DNA of 64,000 nt, from contig CP017315.1 in NCBI GenBank assembly GCA_002005325.1, positions 992,001-1,056,000 on the forward strand, read 5' to 3'. Each line of letters begins with the position of its first letter. Positions within the stretch are counted from its first letter, which is position 1. Position numbers and translations under genes: made by a program. This DNA comes from Candidatus Tokpelaia hoelldoblerii (GTDB taxonomy: Bacteria; Pseudomonadota; Alphaproteobacteria; Rhizobiales; Rhizobiaceae). Positions 31,977 through 41,564 of the stretch are shown here, piece after piece. A model generated the notes under the pieces. The model saw nothing but the letters and a program-made list of their open reading frames with translations. It had not been told where the DNA came from and ran no database searches.

Positions 31977-33890
31977 TCAGGGATTCTCTTCCCATTGGCC
32001 GAATCCTTCGATCAGGGCTTCCGTCGCATTGGTCCGTTCAAGCTCGGATTTTATATCCTTCAATGTGGCAAATACCTCAATATCAGGGTTTTTCAGCAGT
32101 TCCGCTTCAATTTCACGCAGCTGTTTATGTAGGAAATATGTACGGCGATACAAGTAGAGCGCCTGCTTTAATGCCTCACGCGCATCTTCCGGCGGCGCCG
32201 CGGTTTGCGCGCTGCGCAAGCCCGCATTGCCAATCATCTGCATGATTCGCCCGATAATCTGTGCCTGCCCCCGTTTATCCAGCAATTCCTGCATGGCCGC
32301 CCCGTCTTCAGGATGCCACTCAGCCAGTATATCCAGCATGGTGCGGTGCAGTCCGGTCAAATCCGCATTTTCAAATGTCAACGCAGCCAGTTCTTCAAAA
32401 TATTCGTGCCACAAGCCGGGGTGATTGACCAGAATCGCCAGAATCCCCGCCTCCCGCAACGGAATCTGTGCGCCTTTGGGCTTGACCAGTTCCGACTGGC
32501 TCAGGCTTCTGGAAACCTGAAACCTGCCCTGCTGCATTATATCCGGGAAATCAGAACGGCTTGCCCTGCCACCTTTGGCATAAGGTGTAAACACCGGACG
32601 AAAGGCGTTCCGCATCCGCTCGCGGATATCCTGAAGATAATAATGGCGCAGGCTTTCATCCTTAATGGCAAAGGCGGCTTCTTTCAGGCGGCGTTCAAGG
32701 GCGGCGCGGCTTTCCGGTGTGGCAAAAGCGGTATTCTCCGTCTCCTTCTGCCAGAGCATATCGGCAAGCGGCACAGCCTGTTTCAACAATTGCGCAAAAG
32801 CGCCCGCACCACCTTCCCGGATAATATCATCGGGGTCTTTCCCGTCGGGGAGCAAAACAAATTGCAGGGAAACACCGGCCTTGACCAACGGCATAGCGCG
32901 TTCAAGCGCGCGATATGCCGCCTTGCGCCCGGCTTCATCGCCATCAAAACACAAAACCGGCTCGGGTGAAAACCGCCATAACAGGGCAAGCTGTTCCTCC
33001 GTCAGGGCCGTGCCAAGCGGCGCGACAGCCTGGGCAAAGCCCGCACTGGCAAGGGCGATCACATCCATATAGCCCTCGGTGACAACCACCGGCTTGGCCG
33101 CCGCGCCGCCCTGCGCCTGACAGGCGCGCCGCGCCCGCGCTGCATTGTAAAGCATCCGCCCTTTGTGAAACAGCTCGGTTTCTGGCGAATTGAGGTATTT
33201 GGCGCGTACATCCGCCGCCAGCGCCCGCCCGCCAAAACCAACAACCCTTCCGCGCAAATCCTCGATCGGAAACATCACACGGTCGCGGAAGCGGTCATAA
33301 GGAACAGGGATATCCTCACCACTGACCAGCAGCCCGGACGCTTCAAGCTGGTCTTTGCCAACCCCTTTGCCAACCAGAAATTCCTTCAGCCTGTTGCGGC
33401 TGTCAGCAGCATAGCCAAGGCGGAATGTTTTCTGCATCCCAAGGCCGAGTTCCCGCCGATGCAAATACTGGCGGGCCGCCGCCCCTTCTTCCTGCAACTG
33501 GCGTTCAAAAAATTGTGCGGCCATCTCCATCACGTCATAAAGCGAGGCGCGTGCCGCTTCCCGCTCCCTGTCAACCGGGGTTTGCTGCGGCAGCGGCACC
33601 CCCGCCATATCAGCAAGGCGCTCCACCGCTTCCTTAAAGCCCAGGCCATCCAGTTCCACCAGAAACCGGAAGTGATCGCCGCTGACACCGCAGCCAAAAC
33701 AATGATAGCGCCCGCGCCGGTCATCACAATGAAAACTCGGTGTTTTTTCGCCATGGAAAGGACAGCAGGCCCAGAAGTCCCCGCGTGAAACATTGCTCTT
33801 TTTCCGGTCAAAAGTAACGCGCGTGCCGACAATGGCGGAAATGGGCACGCGAACCCGTATCTCATCCAGAAAATCAAGAGAAAAACGCAT
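31977..33890 (-). CDS. dnaG: DNA primase
   Basis: Synthesises RNA primers at the replication fork; 637 aa. The N-terminal CHC2 zinc finger is in FWACCPFHGEKTPSFH and RYHCFGCGVSGDHF (about residues 38-74). The TOPRIM domain has VVVTEGYMDVIALASAGF (about 270-287) and the acidic triad region CFDGDEAGRKAAYRA (about 316-330), then PDGKDPDDIIREGG. The C-terminal DnaB-interacting region is more variable. It is upstream of rpoD. The start ATG has only a weak ribosome site. Confidence 0.97.
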   Translation of the reverse strand: MRFSLDFLDEIRVRVPISAIVGTRVTFDRKKSNVSRGDFWACCPFHGEKTPSFHCDDRRGRYHCFGCGVSGDHFRFLVELDGLGFKEAVERLADMAGVPLPQQTPVDREREAARASLYDVMEMAAQFFERQLQEEGAAARQYLHRRELGLGMQKTFRLGYAADSRNRLKEFLVGKGVGKDQLEASGLLVSGEDIPVPYDRFRDRVMFPIEDLRGRVVGFGGRALAADVRAKYLNSPETELFHKGRMLYNAARARRACQAQGGAAAKPVVVTEGYMDVIALASAGFAQAVAPLGTALTEEQLALLWRFSPEPVLCFDGDEAGRKAAYRALERAMPLVKAGVSLQFVLLPDGKDPDDIIREGGAGAFAQLLKQAVPLADMLWQKETENTAFATPESRAALERRLKEAAFAIKDESLRHYYLQDIRERMRNAFRPVFTPYAKGGRASRSDFPDIMQQGRFQVSRSLSQSELVKPKGAQIPLREAGILAILVNHPGLWHEYFEELAALTFENADLTGLHRTMLDILAEWHPEDGAAMQELLDKRGQAQIIGRIMQMIGNAGLRSAQTAAPPEDAREALKQALYLYRRTYFLHKQLREIEAELLKNPDIEVFATLKDIKSELERTNATEALIEGFGQWEENP

Positions 33891-33960
33891 AAAGCCTGTT
33901 ATCCTTTACAAATAGCACCTATATTTTATCAGGAGAGGTCCAGATATAAAAGGAAAACTT

Positions 33961-35190
33961 ATGCCGGATATTTTATTGCAATTTCTGTCCAAACACCCTT
34001 GGCTTGAAGCCGCTTTATGGAGTGCAGGACTCATTTTTACGGCCTTCATTATCAGCCTTGTTATCCGCAAGTTATTGCTGCGCGGTTCTGACAGGCTGAT
34101 AACCCGTTTTGACCGCGGGCAGAACCAGGACATACGCGCTGTCGTCCGCCATATCGCCAATATTGCCCCTGCCCTTGTTTTTTCACTTGGCATTTCAGCC
34201 GTTCCCCATTTGCCGCCAGCCATTGTCACAATCGTGCAGAATGTCGCACATGCATTTATCATTTTCACAATCACGCTGGCTATTGCTTCAGCCTTCAACG
34301 CCATTAACTCCTCTTACGAACGCCGGCCGCAGTCCAGACTGCGGCCTATCAAGGGGCTGATGCAAATTGCCAAAATCATTCTTTTTGCCATTGCGACAAT
34401 ATTGATTCTGGCGACATTGGTTGACCGCTCACCGCTTATCCTGCTTTCCGGTCTCGGTGCAATGGCCGCGGTCCTGATGCTGGTGTTTCAGGATACACTG
34501 TTGTCCCTTGTCGCCGGCATTCAGATTTCCACCACGGACATGGTGCGCGTGGGAGACTGGATTGAGATTCCCAGTGTCGGCGCTGATGGCGATGTGATTG
34601 AAATCGCCCTTCATACGGTGAAGGTGCGCAACTTTGACAAGACCATCACGACAGTACCGATCCGCAAACTGGTAACGGATTCCGTTAAAAACTGGCGCGG
34701 CATGCAGGAAACAGGCGGACGGCGCATCAAGCGTTCGATTTATATCGACCAGCAAAGCATCACCTTCCTTGATGAAAAGGATAAAAAACGCCTTGCCAGA
34801 TATCGCCTGCTTGAGGACTATATGAAAACCAAACAGGCAGAGATTGACGGCTGGAACAAGCAACTCGGCGCGGAAAAAGATGTTCCCGCCAACACCCGCC
34901 GCCTTACCAATATCGGCACATTCCGTGCCTATGTCGTCTCCTATATCCGCAATCATCCCGGTGTTCATAAGGATATGACTATTCTTGTCCGCCAGATGGC
35001 GCCGGGTGCGGAAGGGCTGCCGCTTGAAATCTACTGTTTCACCAATACGACAGCCTGGAACGATTATGAAACCATTCAGTCCGATATATTCGACCATCTT
35101 TACTCTATCATGCCCGAGTTTGGCTTGCGGGTTTTTCAGGCGCCCAGTGGCGCGGATATGCAAAACGCTTTTCACAAGAAAGCATCATAA
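33961..35190 (+). CDS. MscS-family mechanosensitive channel
   Basis: Small-conductance mechanosensitive or osmotic-shock channel of the inner membrane; 409 aa, resembling the YbdG type. Five hydrophobic segments occupy residues 15-180. The pore-lining and beta domain block is GLGAMAAVLMLVFQDTLLSLVAG followed by RVGDWIEIPSVGADGDVIEI and KTITTVPIRKLVTDSVKNW (about residues 165-245). An unusually charged insert (about 260-315, SITFLDEKDKKRLARYRLLE) follows, which is seen in YbdG-like proteins. It is transcribed divergently from dnaG and separates dnaG from the YqeY-like gene. Confidence 0.9.
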   Translation: MPDILLQFLSKHPWLEAALWSAGLIFTAFIISLVIRKLLLRGSDRLITRFDRGQNQDIRAVVRHIANIAPALVFSLGISAVPHLPPAIVTIVQNVAHAFIIFTITLAIASAFNAINSSYERRPQSRLRPIKGLMQIAKIILFAIATILILATLVDRSPLILLSGLGAMAAVLMLVFQDTLLSLVAGIQISTTDMVRVGDWIEIPSVGADGDVIEIALHTVKVRNFDKTITTVPIRKLVTDSVKNWRGMQETGGRRIKRSIYIDQQSITFLDEKDKKRLARYRLLEDYMKTKQAEIDGWNKQLGAEKDVPANTRRLTNIGTFRAYVVSYIRNHPGVHKDMTILVRQMAPGAEGLPLEIYCFTNTTAWNDYETIQSDIFDHLYSIMPEFGLRVFQAPSGADMQNAFHKKAS

Positions 35191-35192
35191 AA

Positions 35193-35222
35193 AAACAGGC
35201 CGGTTTTCCAACCGGCCTGTTT
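35193..35222. terminator. Strong terminator after the MscS gene
   Basis: AAACAGGCCGGTT (35193-35205) and AACCGGCCTGTTT (35210-35222) form a perfect 13-bp GC-rich stem with a 4-nt loop, with flanking A- and T-runs. It serves the convergent MscS-like and YqeY-like genes. Confidence 0.92.
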
Positions 35223-35244
35223 TCCAATCAATCGGCAGAATAAA

Positions 35245-35697
35245 TCATTGCAGCCGCTCGCGAATGCTGGCGCTGGCGCGGGAAAAGTCCATCTGTCCGG
35301 TATAGCGTTCTTTCAGCCATGCCATAACCTTGCCCATATCACGCAAACCTTCAGCGGCATTCTGGCTGATAGCCTCGTCAATGGCCTGCATGGCTTCCGC
35401 CTCATCAAGCTGACGCGGCAGAAACTCGCGGATAACCTCAATTTCATTGCGTTCATTGTCAGCAAGTTCCTGACGGCCGCCCTGAATATACAGCTTGACA
35501 GATTCTTCACGCTGTTTGATCATCCGCGCCAGAAGCCCCTGCACCTCATGTTCGTCAGCAACAGGCTTCCCTTCGCCCCGATTGGCGATATCGCGGTCTT
35601 TTATCGCAGCATTAACAAGGCGCAGCGTACAAAGCCGCAGCTTATCCTGTTGCTTCATAGCCTGTTTCAGGCTGTCGGTAATTTTGTCTCGTAGCAT
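35245..35697 (-). CDS. GatB/YqeY-domain protein
   Basis: Small cytoplasmic protein homologous to the tRNA-binding tail domain of amidotransferase GatB; 150 aa. Family sequence: DSLKQAMKQQDKLRLCTLRLVNAAIKD at the N-terminus, ARMIKQREESVKLYIQGGRQELADNE in the middle and GKVMAWLKERYTGQMDFSRAS at the end. Members may influence tRNA-dependent amidation, but function is not proven. In many related genomes it sits directly upstream of dnaG; here an oppositely oriented MscS gene intervenes. Confidence 0.92.
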   Translation of the reverse strand: MLRDKITDSLKQAMKQQDKLRLCTLRLVNAAIKDRDIANRGEGKPVADEHEVQGLLARMIKQREESVKLYIQGGRQELADNERNEIEVIREFLPRQLDEAEAMQAIDEAISQNAAEGLRDMGKVMAWLKERYTGQMDFSRASASIRERLQ

Positions 35698-35867
35698 CTA
35701 TAATGTTCCGTTTTTCCAAGGCCCTATTATAAACAATCCGCAAATCAGGGTCAATCAGCCGCAAAGCGGCATTTATTAGAAAATTGTCATAAAAAGGGGC
35801 AGATATCGGCAAATTCGCTGTTTTATTCTTATTTTTCAGCAAAAACCGGCTTTAATTTTGCCCGGTT

Positions 35868-37133
35868 TTAATTTTGCAATGTCCCGGATTGTCCTCCCGT
35901 TTCCGGCGGGCGGATAAAAAGCACCGTCACCCCCCATGCGGCAAAGGCAAATACCGCCGCCAGCAGATAAGGCGCGCCGGCAAAATGAAAGGCGGAATTC
36001 TCATCTATAGCGTATTTGAACACCTGCGCATACATAACCGGCGCGATAACAGAGGTAAGGCTCGTCACACTTGTCAACGCGCCCTGCAACGCACCTTGCG
36101 CTGAAGGCGGCGCTTCCCGCGCGGCGATGGAACGCAACGGGACATGCGCCAGATACTCAAGGCAGGTAAAGGCAAAAACCACAAAAATCATCCACCCTTG
36201 CGCGGCAAAGGCATAACCGACCAGCCCGATTGTGGCAAATGTCAGGCCGGTTATGGAAATCCGCCGGTCACTCCAGTTGCCTGCCGTCAGACGCGGCAGC
36301 ACAAGGCTCATAATGATAACCTGCCCCATGCCGAAAACCGTTAATGACACACCGATCTGCACCGTATTCCAGCCGTAACGATATCCGCCGACATAGGACC
36401 ATATGGTCATCCATACCGCTTCCGCCATCCAGTAACAGAAAAACGCCACCAGAATCCACAGCACGGAAGGATATTTGCGCATTTCCAGCAAGGCGCCAAA
36501 CGGATTGGCCCGGGAAAACCTGAAACGGCGGCGATTGCGCATCGACAGTGTTTCCGGCAGCATAAACCATGAAAAGATGAAATTGATAAACGATAATCCT
36601 GCGGCGACATAAAACGGCACCCTCGGCCCCCAATGGCCAAGCACACCGCCCAGAAGCGGTCCCAGAATAAACCCGACACCAAAAGCAATGCCGATCAGGC
36701 CGAAATTGCGGGTACGGTTTTTATCATTGGAAATATCGGCGATATAGGCCGAGCAGGTGGCAAAGCTCGCGCCACTCATCCCGGCAAGGACACGGCCGAT
36801 AAACAGCATCCAGTAACCGACAGCCAGCGCGCAGACAAGATTGTCGAGCGCAAAGGTGATGATGGAAATCAGCAAAATGGGCCGGCGTCCAAACCGGTCG
36901 GACAGATTGCCGATAACCGGTGCAAATAAAAACTGCATAATGGCATAAACCATCAGCAGAAAGCTGCCGTCGACCGAAGACTGCCCGGTAGAATCGCCCG
37001 TCAGTTCATGCAGAAAGGTCGGCATAACCGGTGAGATAATGGCAATGCCGACAATATCCAGCAGCAAAGTGATAAAGACAAGAACAAGCCCTCGCCGAAC
37101 GAATTCGGGGGGCAATGATTTGGCGGTCGTCAT
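35868..37133 (-). CDS. MFS transporter, TetA/TCR-like
   Basis: Drug/proton antiporter of the major facilitator superfamily, 421 aa with about twelve predicted membrane helices. It has the DHA1-type beginning VFITLLLDIVGIAIISPVMP and MFS motif A GNLSDRFGRRPILL (about residues 75-88), followed by RVLAGMSGASFATCSAYIAD (motif near helices 4-5). Similarity is greatest to tetracycline-resistance-type exporters, but substrate cannot be inferred. No adjacent TetR-like regulator is present and the ribosome site is weak. Confidence 0.9.
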   Translation of the reverse strand: MTTAKSLPPEFVRRGLVLVFITLLLDIVGIAIISPVMPTFLHELTGDSTGQSSVDGSFLLMVYAIMQFLFAPVIGNLSDRFGRRPILLISIITFALDNLVCALAVGYWMLFIGRVLAGMSGASFATCSAYIADISNDKNRTRNFGLIGIAFGVGFILGPLLGGVLGHWGPRVPFYVAAGLSFINFIFSWFMLPETLSMRNRRRFRFSRANPFGALLEMRKYPSVLWILVAFFCYWMAEAVWMTIWSYVGGYRYGWNTVQIGVSLTVFGMGQVIIMSLVLPRLTAGNWSDRRISITGLTFATIGLVGYAFAAQGWMIFVVFAFTCLEYLAHVPLRSIAAREAPPSAQGALQGALTSVTSLTSVIAPVMYAQVFKYAIDENSAFHFAGAPYLLAAVFAFAAWGVTVLFIRPPETGGQSGTLQN

Positions 37134-37228
37134 TTTTCTATCTATAGTTTATGGTTTGTTTCCGGTTCAGGATAAACGATAATGCCCTGCTTTACCAGCT
37201 GTCCTTTTCATTCAATGAAACACAAATC

Positions 37229-38098
37229 CTATATATCATCATTTACGGTGTTGCAGGCGGATATTGCCCCGCTGTCAAACCCGCGTTTGAACCAGGCGGC
37301 GCGCTGTTCCGCCGTGCCATGGGTAAAACTGTCAGGCACGGCATAGCCTTGCGTGCGCTGCTGCAAGGTATCATCACCGATTTTATGCGCGGCATTCAAC
37401 GCGATATTGATATCGTCTGTTTCAAACATTCCCTGCCGCGCCGCATAATGCGCCCAGATACCGGCATAGCAGTCCGCCTGCAATTCCGTACGCACGCTCG
37501 CTTCATTTTCCTGTCTCTGGCCACTTAATCCACCGGTCAGGTTCTGCACGTGATGGCCAACCTCATGGGCGATAACATAAGCCTGCGCCGCCTCACCCGG
37601 TGCGCCGAACTGCCGGGCCAACTGGTCAAAAAACGTCTCGTCCAGATAAATCCTGCGGTCTGCCGGGCAATAAAACGGCCCGGCAGCAGAAGATGCCGTA
37701 CCACAGTCAGAGCGCACCGCATTGCGGAATAACACAAGATCAGGCGCGGTGTAGTGTGCGCCTTTTTCAGTAAAAATCTTGCTCCATGTATCCTCTGTAC
37801 TGGCCAGCACCGTTGAAACAAACCGTGTGCGTTCATCATTTACCGGTGTTGAAGACTGATTTTCAATTTTTGAGCTCGTCTGCGTCAGCATGCCATCGCC
37901 AAAAAACAGCCGCACGGGATCATAACCGCAGGCCTTTAAACCGATAAACAACACAATCAGAACAAGAAGCCCTTTACTGCCGCCACGCATCAACAGGCCG
38001 AGCCCCAGCGCCCCAAGCCCCCCGATCCCTGCCGGTGACATCCGCTCATTACGGCGGTCTTCGACATTGTCACTTTGCCTGCGGTCTTGCCAGCGCAT
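37229..38098 (-). CDS. ypfJ: YpfJ-like neutral zinc metallopeptidase
   Basis: Membrane-anchored metalloprotease-like protein (YpfJ/zinc_metallopept family), 289 aa. A short cytoplasmic N-terminus (MRWQDRRQSDNVEDRR) is followed by a glycine-rich segment and one membrane helix (about residues 43-60). The catalytic HEVGHHVQNL motif is at about residues 178-187, and the third ligand lies in ELQADCYAGIWAHYA (about 205-219). Cys residues in YCPADRRIYLD and CGTASSAAGP are conserved in the family. An AGGAGA site precedes the ATG. Physiological substrate unknown. Confidence 0.93.
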   Translation of the reverse strand: MRWQDRRQSDNVEDRRNERMSPAGIGGLGALGLGLLMRGGSKGLLVLIVLFIGLKACGYDPVRLFFGDGMLTQTSSKIENQSSTPVNDERTRFVSTVLASTEDTWSKIFTEKGAHYTAPDLVLFRNAVRSDCGTASSAAGPFYCPADRRIYLDETFFDQLARQFGAPGEAAQAYVIAHEVGHHVQNLTGGLSGQRQENEASVRTELQADCYAGIWAHYAARQGMFETDDINIALNAAHKIGDDTLQQRTQGYAVPDSFTHGTAEQRAAWFKRGFDSGAISACNTVNDDI

Positions 38099-38207
38099 GG
38101 AATGATCTCCTGAACAGTTGGGTTATTTGCCTTAAGTTAGGACAAAAAGCGCCGCAGGAAACAGCAAACTCTCCCTTTAAGCTACAAAAGAAACAGAAAA
38201 CACAGCT

Positions 38208-40004
38208 TTATTCAGAAAGGCCGGTGTGGAACCGCGCCTTTATCTCGCGGGTAAAGAAGGCGTTTTTACTGTGCCGGCCGGCAAGATTGACAATTGCCGC
38301 ATGCTGCAGACGGTTGCCAATCAGCTTTTCCATCCGCAGGCGGGTGCTGTTTTCAAGCGTGTTAAAGACATTTTCCAGAATAATGAAATCGACCTTCTGT
38401 AAAATCGCGCGGACCAGCGCAAGGCACTGTTTCTCACTGTCGCCAAGGATCTTGTCCCAATCGGCCTTGCGGTCAAGCATGGTGGTGAAATGCTGCAGCC
38501 CGGCAGCATTCAACAGATCGGTAATTTCAGTATCATCCGGCGTGGAAGCACAGGCCGGATAAAGCAGCACATCACGCAACGGCGCACTGGGCAGATAAGT
38601 CCGCCAGGGGATATAGGCGATGCAATCGGCTGCAGGAAAACTGATTTTCCCGCTGCCCCACGGCCATAAACCGCCCATCGCCTGAAACAGAATAGAACCG
38701 TCCACCCCGCGGGTGCAGTCAACCGCCACCCTCTGCCCCCGCTTGATGACTGTCCTTGCCGGATCAATCGTAATACAGCCATTGGCCGTGCGGATGGTAA
38801 AATCGTTGAACATCAACTGCTTTTCGCGCCTTGTTACAATTCTTATCCGCCCGCTTTGCGGTTTGTTCACCCCGTCCATAGCACCAAGCGCCTGCCGGAA
38901 GGTGGCAATACGCAGCATGGTGGCGCGCCAGTCAGCAAGCGCGCCGTAATTATCAACAAACCAGCGCAGCGAATTATGCGCCTGATTAAAGGAATTAACC
39001 GCCTGCATTAACCCGCCCAGATTGATACCGCCGCCAAAATAAATTGGCGCGGCAATCACCACCGGCGCAATATTGCTGATCCAGCCATAGGCGGCGGTAA
39101 TGCCGGTCAGCCGCGTCATGGCAAGAACAATCTTCCAGATGGCGGCAAGCACATCATCAACCTTTCCGGCAAGCAGGCTTTTTTCAGCTCTTTCACCGCT
39201 GACAAGCGTCACAGCTTCAATGCTCTGGTTCACCCGCATCAGCGCAGCGCGCAACTCGGCCTCTTTGGCATAACGGTCGGCATTGAGAAAAACCAGCCTG
39301 TGCCCGACAAGCCAGGTTAAAAACGAAGCGGAACCGGCGTAAAGAATAACCGCCCAGACCATATAACCGGGAAGCGCAAAAGACCGCCCGTGAAAATTAA
39401 ACACAAAACCGGCCGATGTCAGCCACAAAACATGAATAAAGAGAAACAGTGTTATGGTCGCCTGTAAAAGATTGATTGCCAGATCAGCGGTGGATTCTGC
39501 CAGATGGCGGGCATCCTCATGCAGGCGCTGATCGGGATTAACGCCGATTTCTCCCGAAAGCCGCAGCCTATAGGCGCGTTTCGGCTGCAACCATTGACCG
39601 ATCAAATCATTGGTCAGCCCTTCACGCAGTTTCAGCTTGAAATACTGGTTCAGAAAGGTTTGTATTAAATTCAAAACAAGCAAGCCGCCGGCAATCAGCA
39701 GAAAGATGCCAAGCTGGCGCATGAATTCGCCGACATCGCGCGCTTCGATAGCGCTCCAGAAATTCTTCATCCAGCTGTTGATAGCAAGCTGGCCAAAGGC
39801 AATCAGGCAGATAAGAACAAATATAATCAGAAAGGTGAAAAACAGGACATTGCGTGTGGGCGAGCGCATAAGCGCTTTCCACAAAAAACGCAATTGATAG
39901 GAAAAACCTGTCCGGGTGACATGGCCTTCCGGCAAATCAGCAGGCGGGCCATCGACCCGATAGTCAGGATGGCTGTCCCTTGCCCATTTGTCATCTTCCG
40001 CCAT
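38208..40004 (-). CDS. SbmA/BacA-YddA-like ABC protein with degenerate ATPase domain
   Basis: 598 aa from the ATG at 40004 (MAEDDKWARD), chosen over an upstream start because AAAAGGTG lies 7 nt before it. Residues 50-360 are an SbmA/BacA-type membrane domain with six hydrophobic segments (e.g. TNDLIGQWLQPKRAYRLRLS, NPDQRLHEDARHL and the ERAEKSL block). Residues 395-598 align with an ABC ATPase, but the Walker A position reads CTRGVDGSI (430-438; Lys replaced by Gly436), the signature LGDSEKQC (520-527), Walker B FIILEN (540-545; Asp-Glu replaced by Glu-Asn) and the switch His by Gly576. The frame is intact. ATP hydrolysis is therefore unlikely, whereas peptide transport of the SbmA/BacA kind (proton driven) is possible. 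Confidence 0.88.
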   Translation of the reverse strand: MAEDDKWARDSHPDYRVDGPPADLPEGHVTRTGFSYQLRFLWKALMRSPTRNVLFFTFLIIFVLICLIAFGQLAINSWMKNFWSAIEARDVGEFMRQLGIFLLIAGGLLVLNLIQTFLNQYFKLKLREGLTNDLIGQWLQPKRAYRLRLSGEIGVNPDQRLHEDARHLAESTADLAINLLQATITLFLFIHVLWLTSAGFVFNFHGRSFALPGYMVWAVILYAGSASFLTWLVGHRLVFLNADRYAKEAELRAALMRVNQSIEAVTLVSGERAEKSLLAGKVDDVLAAIWKIVLAMTRLTGITAAYGWISNIAPVVIAAPIYFGGGINLGGLMQAVNSFNQAHNSLRWFVDNYGALADWRATMLRIATFRQALGAMDGVNKPQSGRIRIVTRREKQLMFNDFTIRTANGCITIDPARTVIKRGQRVAVDCTRGVDGSILFQAMGGLWPWGSGKISFPAADCIAYIPWRTYLPSAPLRDVLLYPACASTPDDTEITDLLNAAGLQHFTTMLDRKADWDKILGDSEKQCLALVRAILQKVDFIILENVFNTLENSTRLRMEKLIGNRLQHAAIVNLAGRHSKNAFFTREIKARFHTGLSE

Positions 40005-40284
40005 GCTGCACCTTTTAAGACCACCGCATAGTTTAAAATAAACCACCAGGGAAAATCTTCAATCATTCTTCTGTTCTGTCCGGCACAGCTCTTCCGGAAA
40101 ATAAACCTTTTCCGCCTGTGAGCGCAAAATGTTTTCTTGCACTTTGCAACACATTGCGGCATAGAAAATATAAGCTGCAAAATGTACAGGAATGATTTTT
40201 TTCCGGCACAGACTGTGCAGCCTTGTCCGCAACCTTCCCGCAAGGAAGCTTCCCTTGCGCTGATTACAGTCAGGAGACGATATT

Positions 40285-41487
40285 ATGGCATTTCTTGCTG
40301 AAGCTCTTTCCCGCGTCAAGCCCTCTGCAACCATTGCGGTTGCACAGAAGGCACGTGAGTTGAAAGCAGCCGGTAAAGACGTTATTTCGCTGAGCGCCGG
40401 TGAACCGGATTTTGATACGCCGGATAATGTTAAAAATGCCGCCATTGACGCCATCCGCCGTGGCGAAACAAAATACACGCCTGTTTCCGGCATTCCTGAA
40501 TTGCGCAAGGCGATTGCTGCCAAGTTCAAGCGCGAAAACGGCCTTGACTATAAACCGGAGCAAACCATTGTCGGCACCGGCGGCAAGCAGATTCTGTTCA
40601 ACGCTCTGATGGCCACCCTCAATCCGGGTGATGAAGTGATTATCGCCTCGCCCTACTGGGTCAGTTATCCTGAAATAGTGCTGCTAACCGGCGGCACACC
40701 GGTGTTTGCCGAGACAAAGCTTGAAGACAGGTTCAAGCTGCGCCCTGAAGTGCTTGAAGCAGCCATAACGCCCAAAACAAAATGGTTTATCTTCAATTCG
40801 CCCTCCAATCCGTCCGGCGCCGCTTATACGCATGCTGAACTCAAGGCATTGACCGATGTTTTGATGAAACACCCCCATGTTTATATCCTGACAGATGATA
40901 TGTACGAGCACCTCACTTACGGTGATTTTACCTTTGTAACACCGGCACAGGTTGAGCCCGCCCTTTATGAGCGCACTTTGACAATGAACGGCGTTTCCAA
41001 AGCCTATGCCATGACCGGCTGGCGTATTGGTTATGCCGCCGGGCCGCTGGCGCTTGTCAAGGCTATGGATATGGTGCAGGGGCAGCAGACATCAGGCGCC
41101 TGCTCCATTGCCCAATGGGCAGCAGTTGAAGCATTGAACGGCCCGCAGGATTTTATCCGGGCAAGCAAAAAGGCTTTTGAAGCACGGCGGGACCTTATCG
41201 TTTCCATGCTTAATCAGGCCAAGGGTATTACCTGCCCTGTGCCGGAAGGCGCGTTTTATGTCTATCCTTCCTGCGCCGGACTTATCGGCAAGAAAACACA
41301 AGACGGTAAAGTCATTGAAACCGATGAAGATTTTGTCAATGCCCTGCTCGAAGCAGAAGGTGTAGCGGTTGTCCAGGGTTCGGCCTTTGGCCTTGGTCCC
41401 AACTTCCGCATTTCCTATGCTGCCTCTGAAGACATGCTGGAAGAGGCCGGCAAACGCATCCAGCGTTTCTGCGCTTCATTGAAGTAA
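40285..41487 (+). CDS. aatA: Aspartate aminotransferase (class I/II)
   Basis: PLP-dependent transamination of aspartate and 2-oxoglutarate (type I-gamma/AatA group in Rhizobiales, possibly also acting on prephenate). It is 400 aa. The N-terminus SLSAGEPDFDTPDNVKNAA, substrate-binding GTGGKQILFNALMATLNPGD, NSPSNPSGAAYTHAEL and Schiff-base lysine region MNGVSKAYAMTGWRIGYAAGP (Lys at about residue 239) are all present. AGGAG lies upstream of the ATG. A strong hairpin terminator follows, so it is monocistronic. Confidence 0.95.
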   Translation: MAFLAEALSRVKPSATIAVAQKARELKAAGKDVISLSAGEPDFDTPDNVKNAAIDAIRRGETKYTPVSGIPELRKAIAAKFKRENGLDYKPEQTIVGTGGKQILFNALMATLNPGDEVIIASPYWVSYPEIVLLTGGTPVFAETKLEDRFKLRPEVLEAAITPKTKWFIFNSPSNPSGAAYTHAELKALTDVLMKHPHVYILTDDMYEHLTYGDFTFVTPAQVEPALYERTLTMNGVSKAYAMTGWRIGYAAGPLALVKAMDMVQGQQTSGACSIAQWAAVEALNGPQDFIRASKKAFEARRDLIVSMLNQAKGITCPVPEGAFYVYPSCAGLIGKKTQDGKVIETDEDFVNALLEAEGVAVVQGSAFGLGPNFRISYAASEDMLEEAGKRIQRFCASLK

Positions 41488-41508
41488 GGGGATTTCAAGC
41501 TAAATAAA

Positions 41509-41543
41509 AACCGGAAAACAGCTTTAACATCTGTTTTCCGGTT
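41509..41543 (+). terminator. Rho-independent terminator after aatA
   Basis: AACCGGAAAACAG (41509-41521) pairs perfectly with CTGTTTTCCGGTT (41531-41543) across a 9-nt loop, followed by AATTTTTT. A textbook terminator for aatA. Confidence 0.93.
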
Positions 41544-41564
41544 AATTTTTTAGAAGAAAATTCC

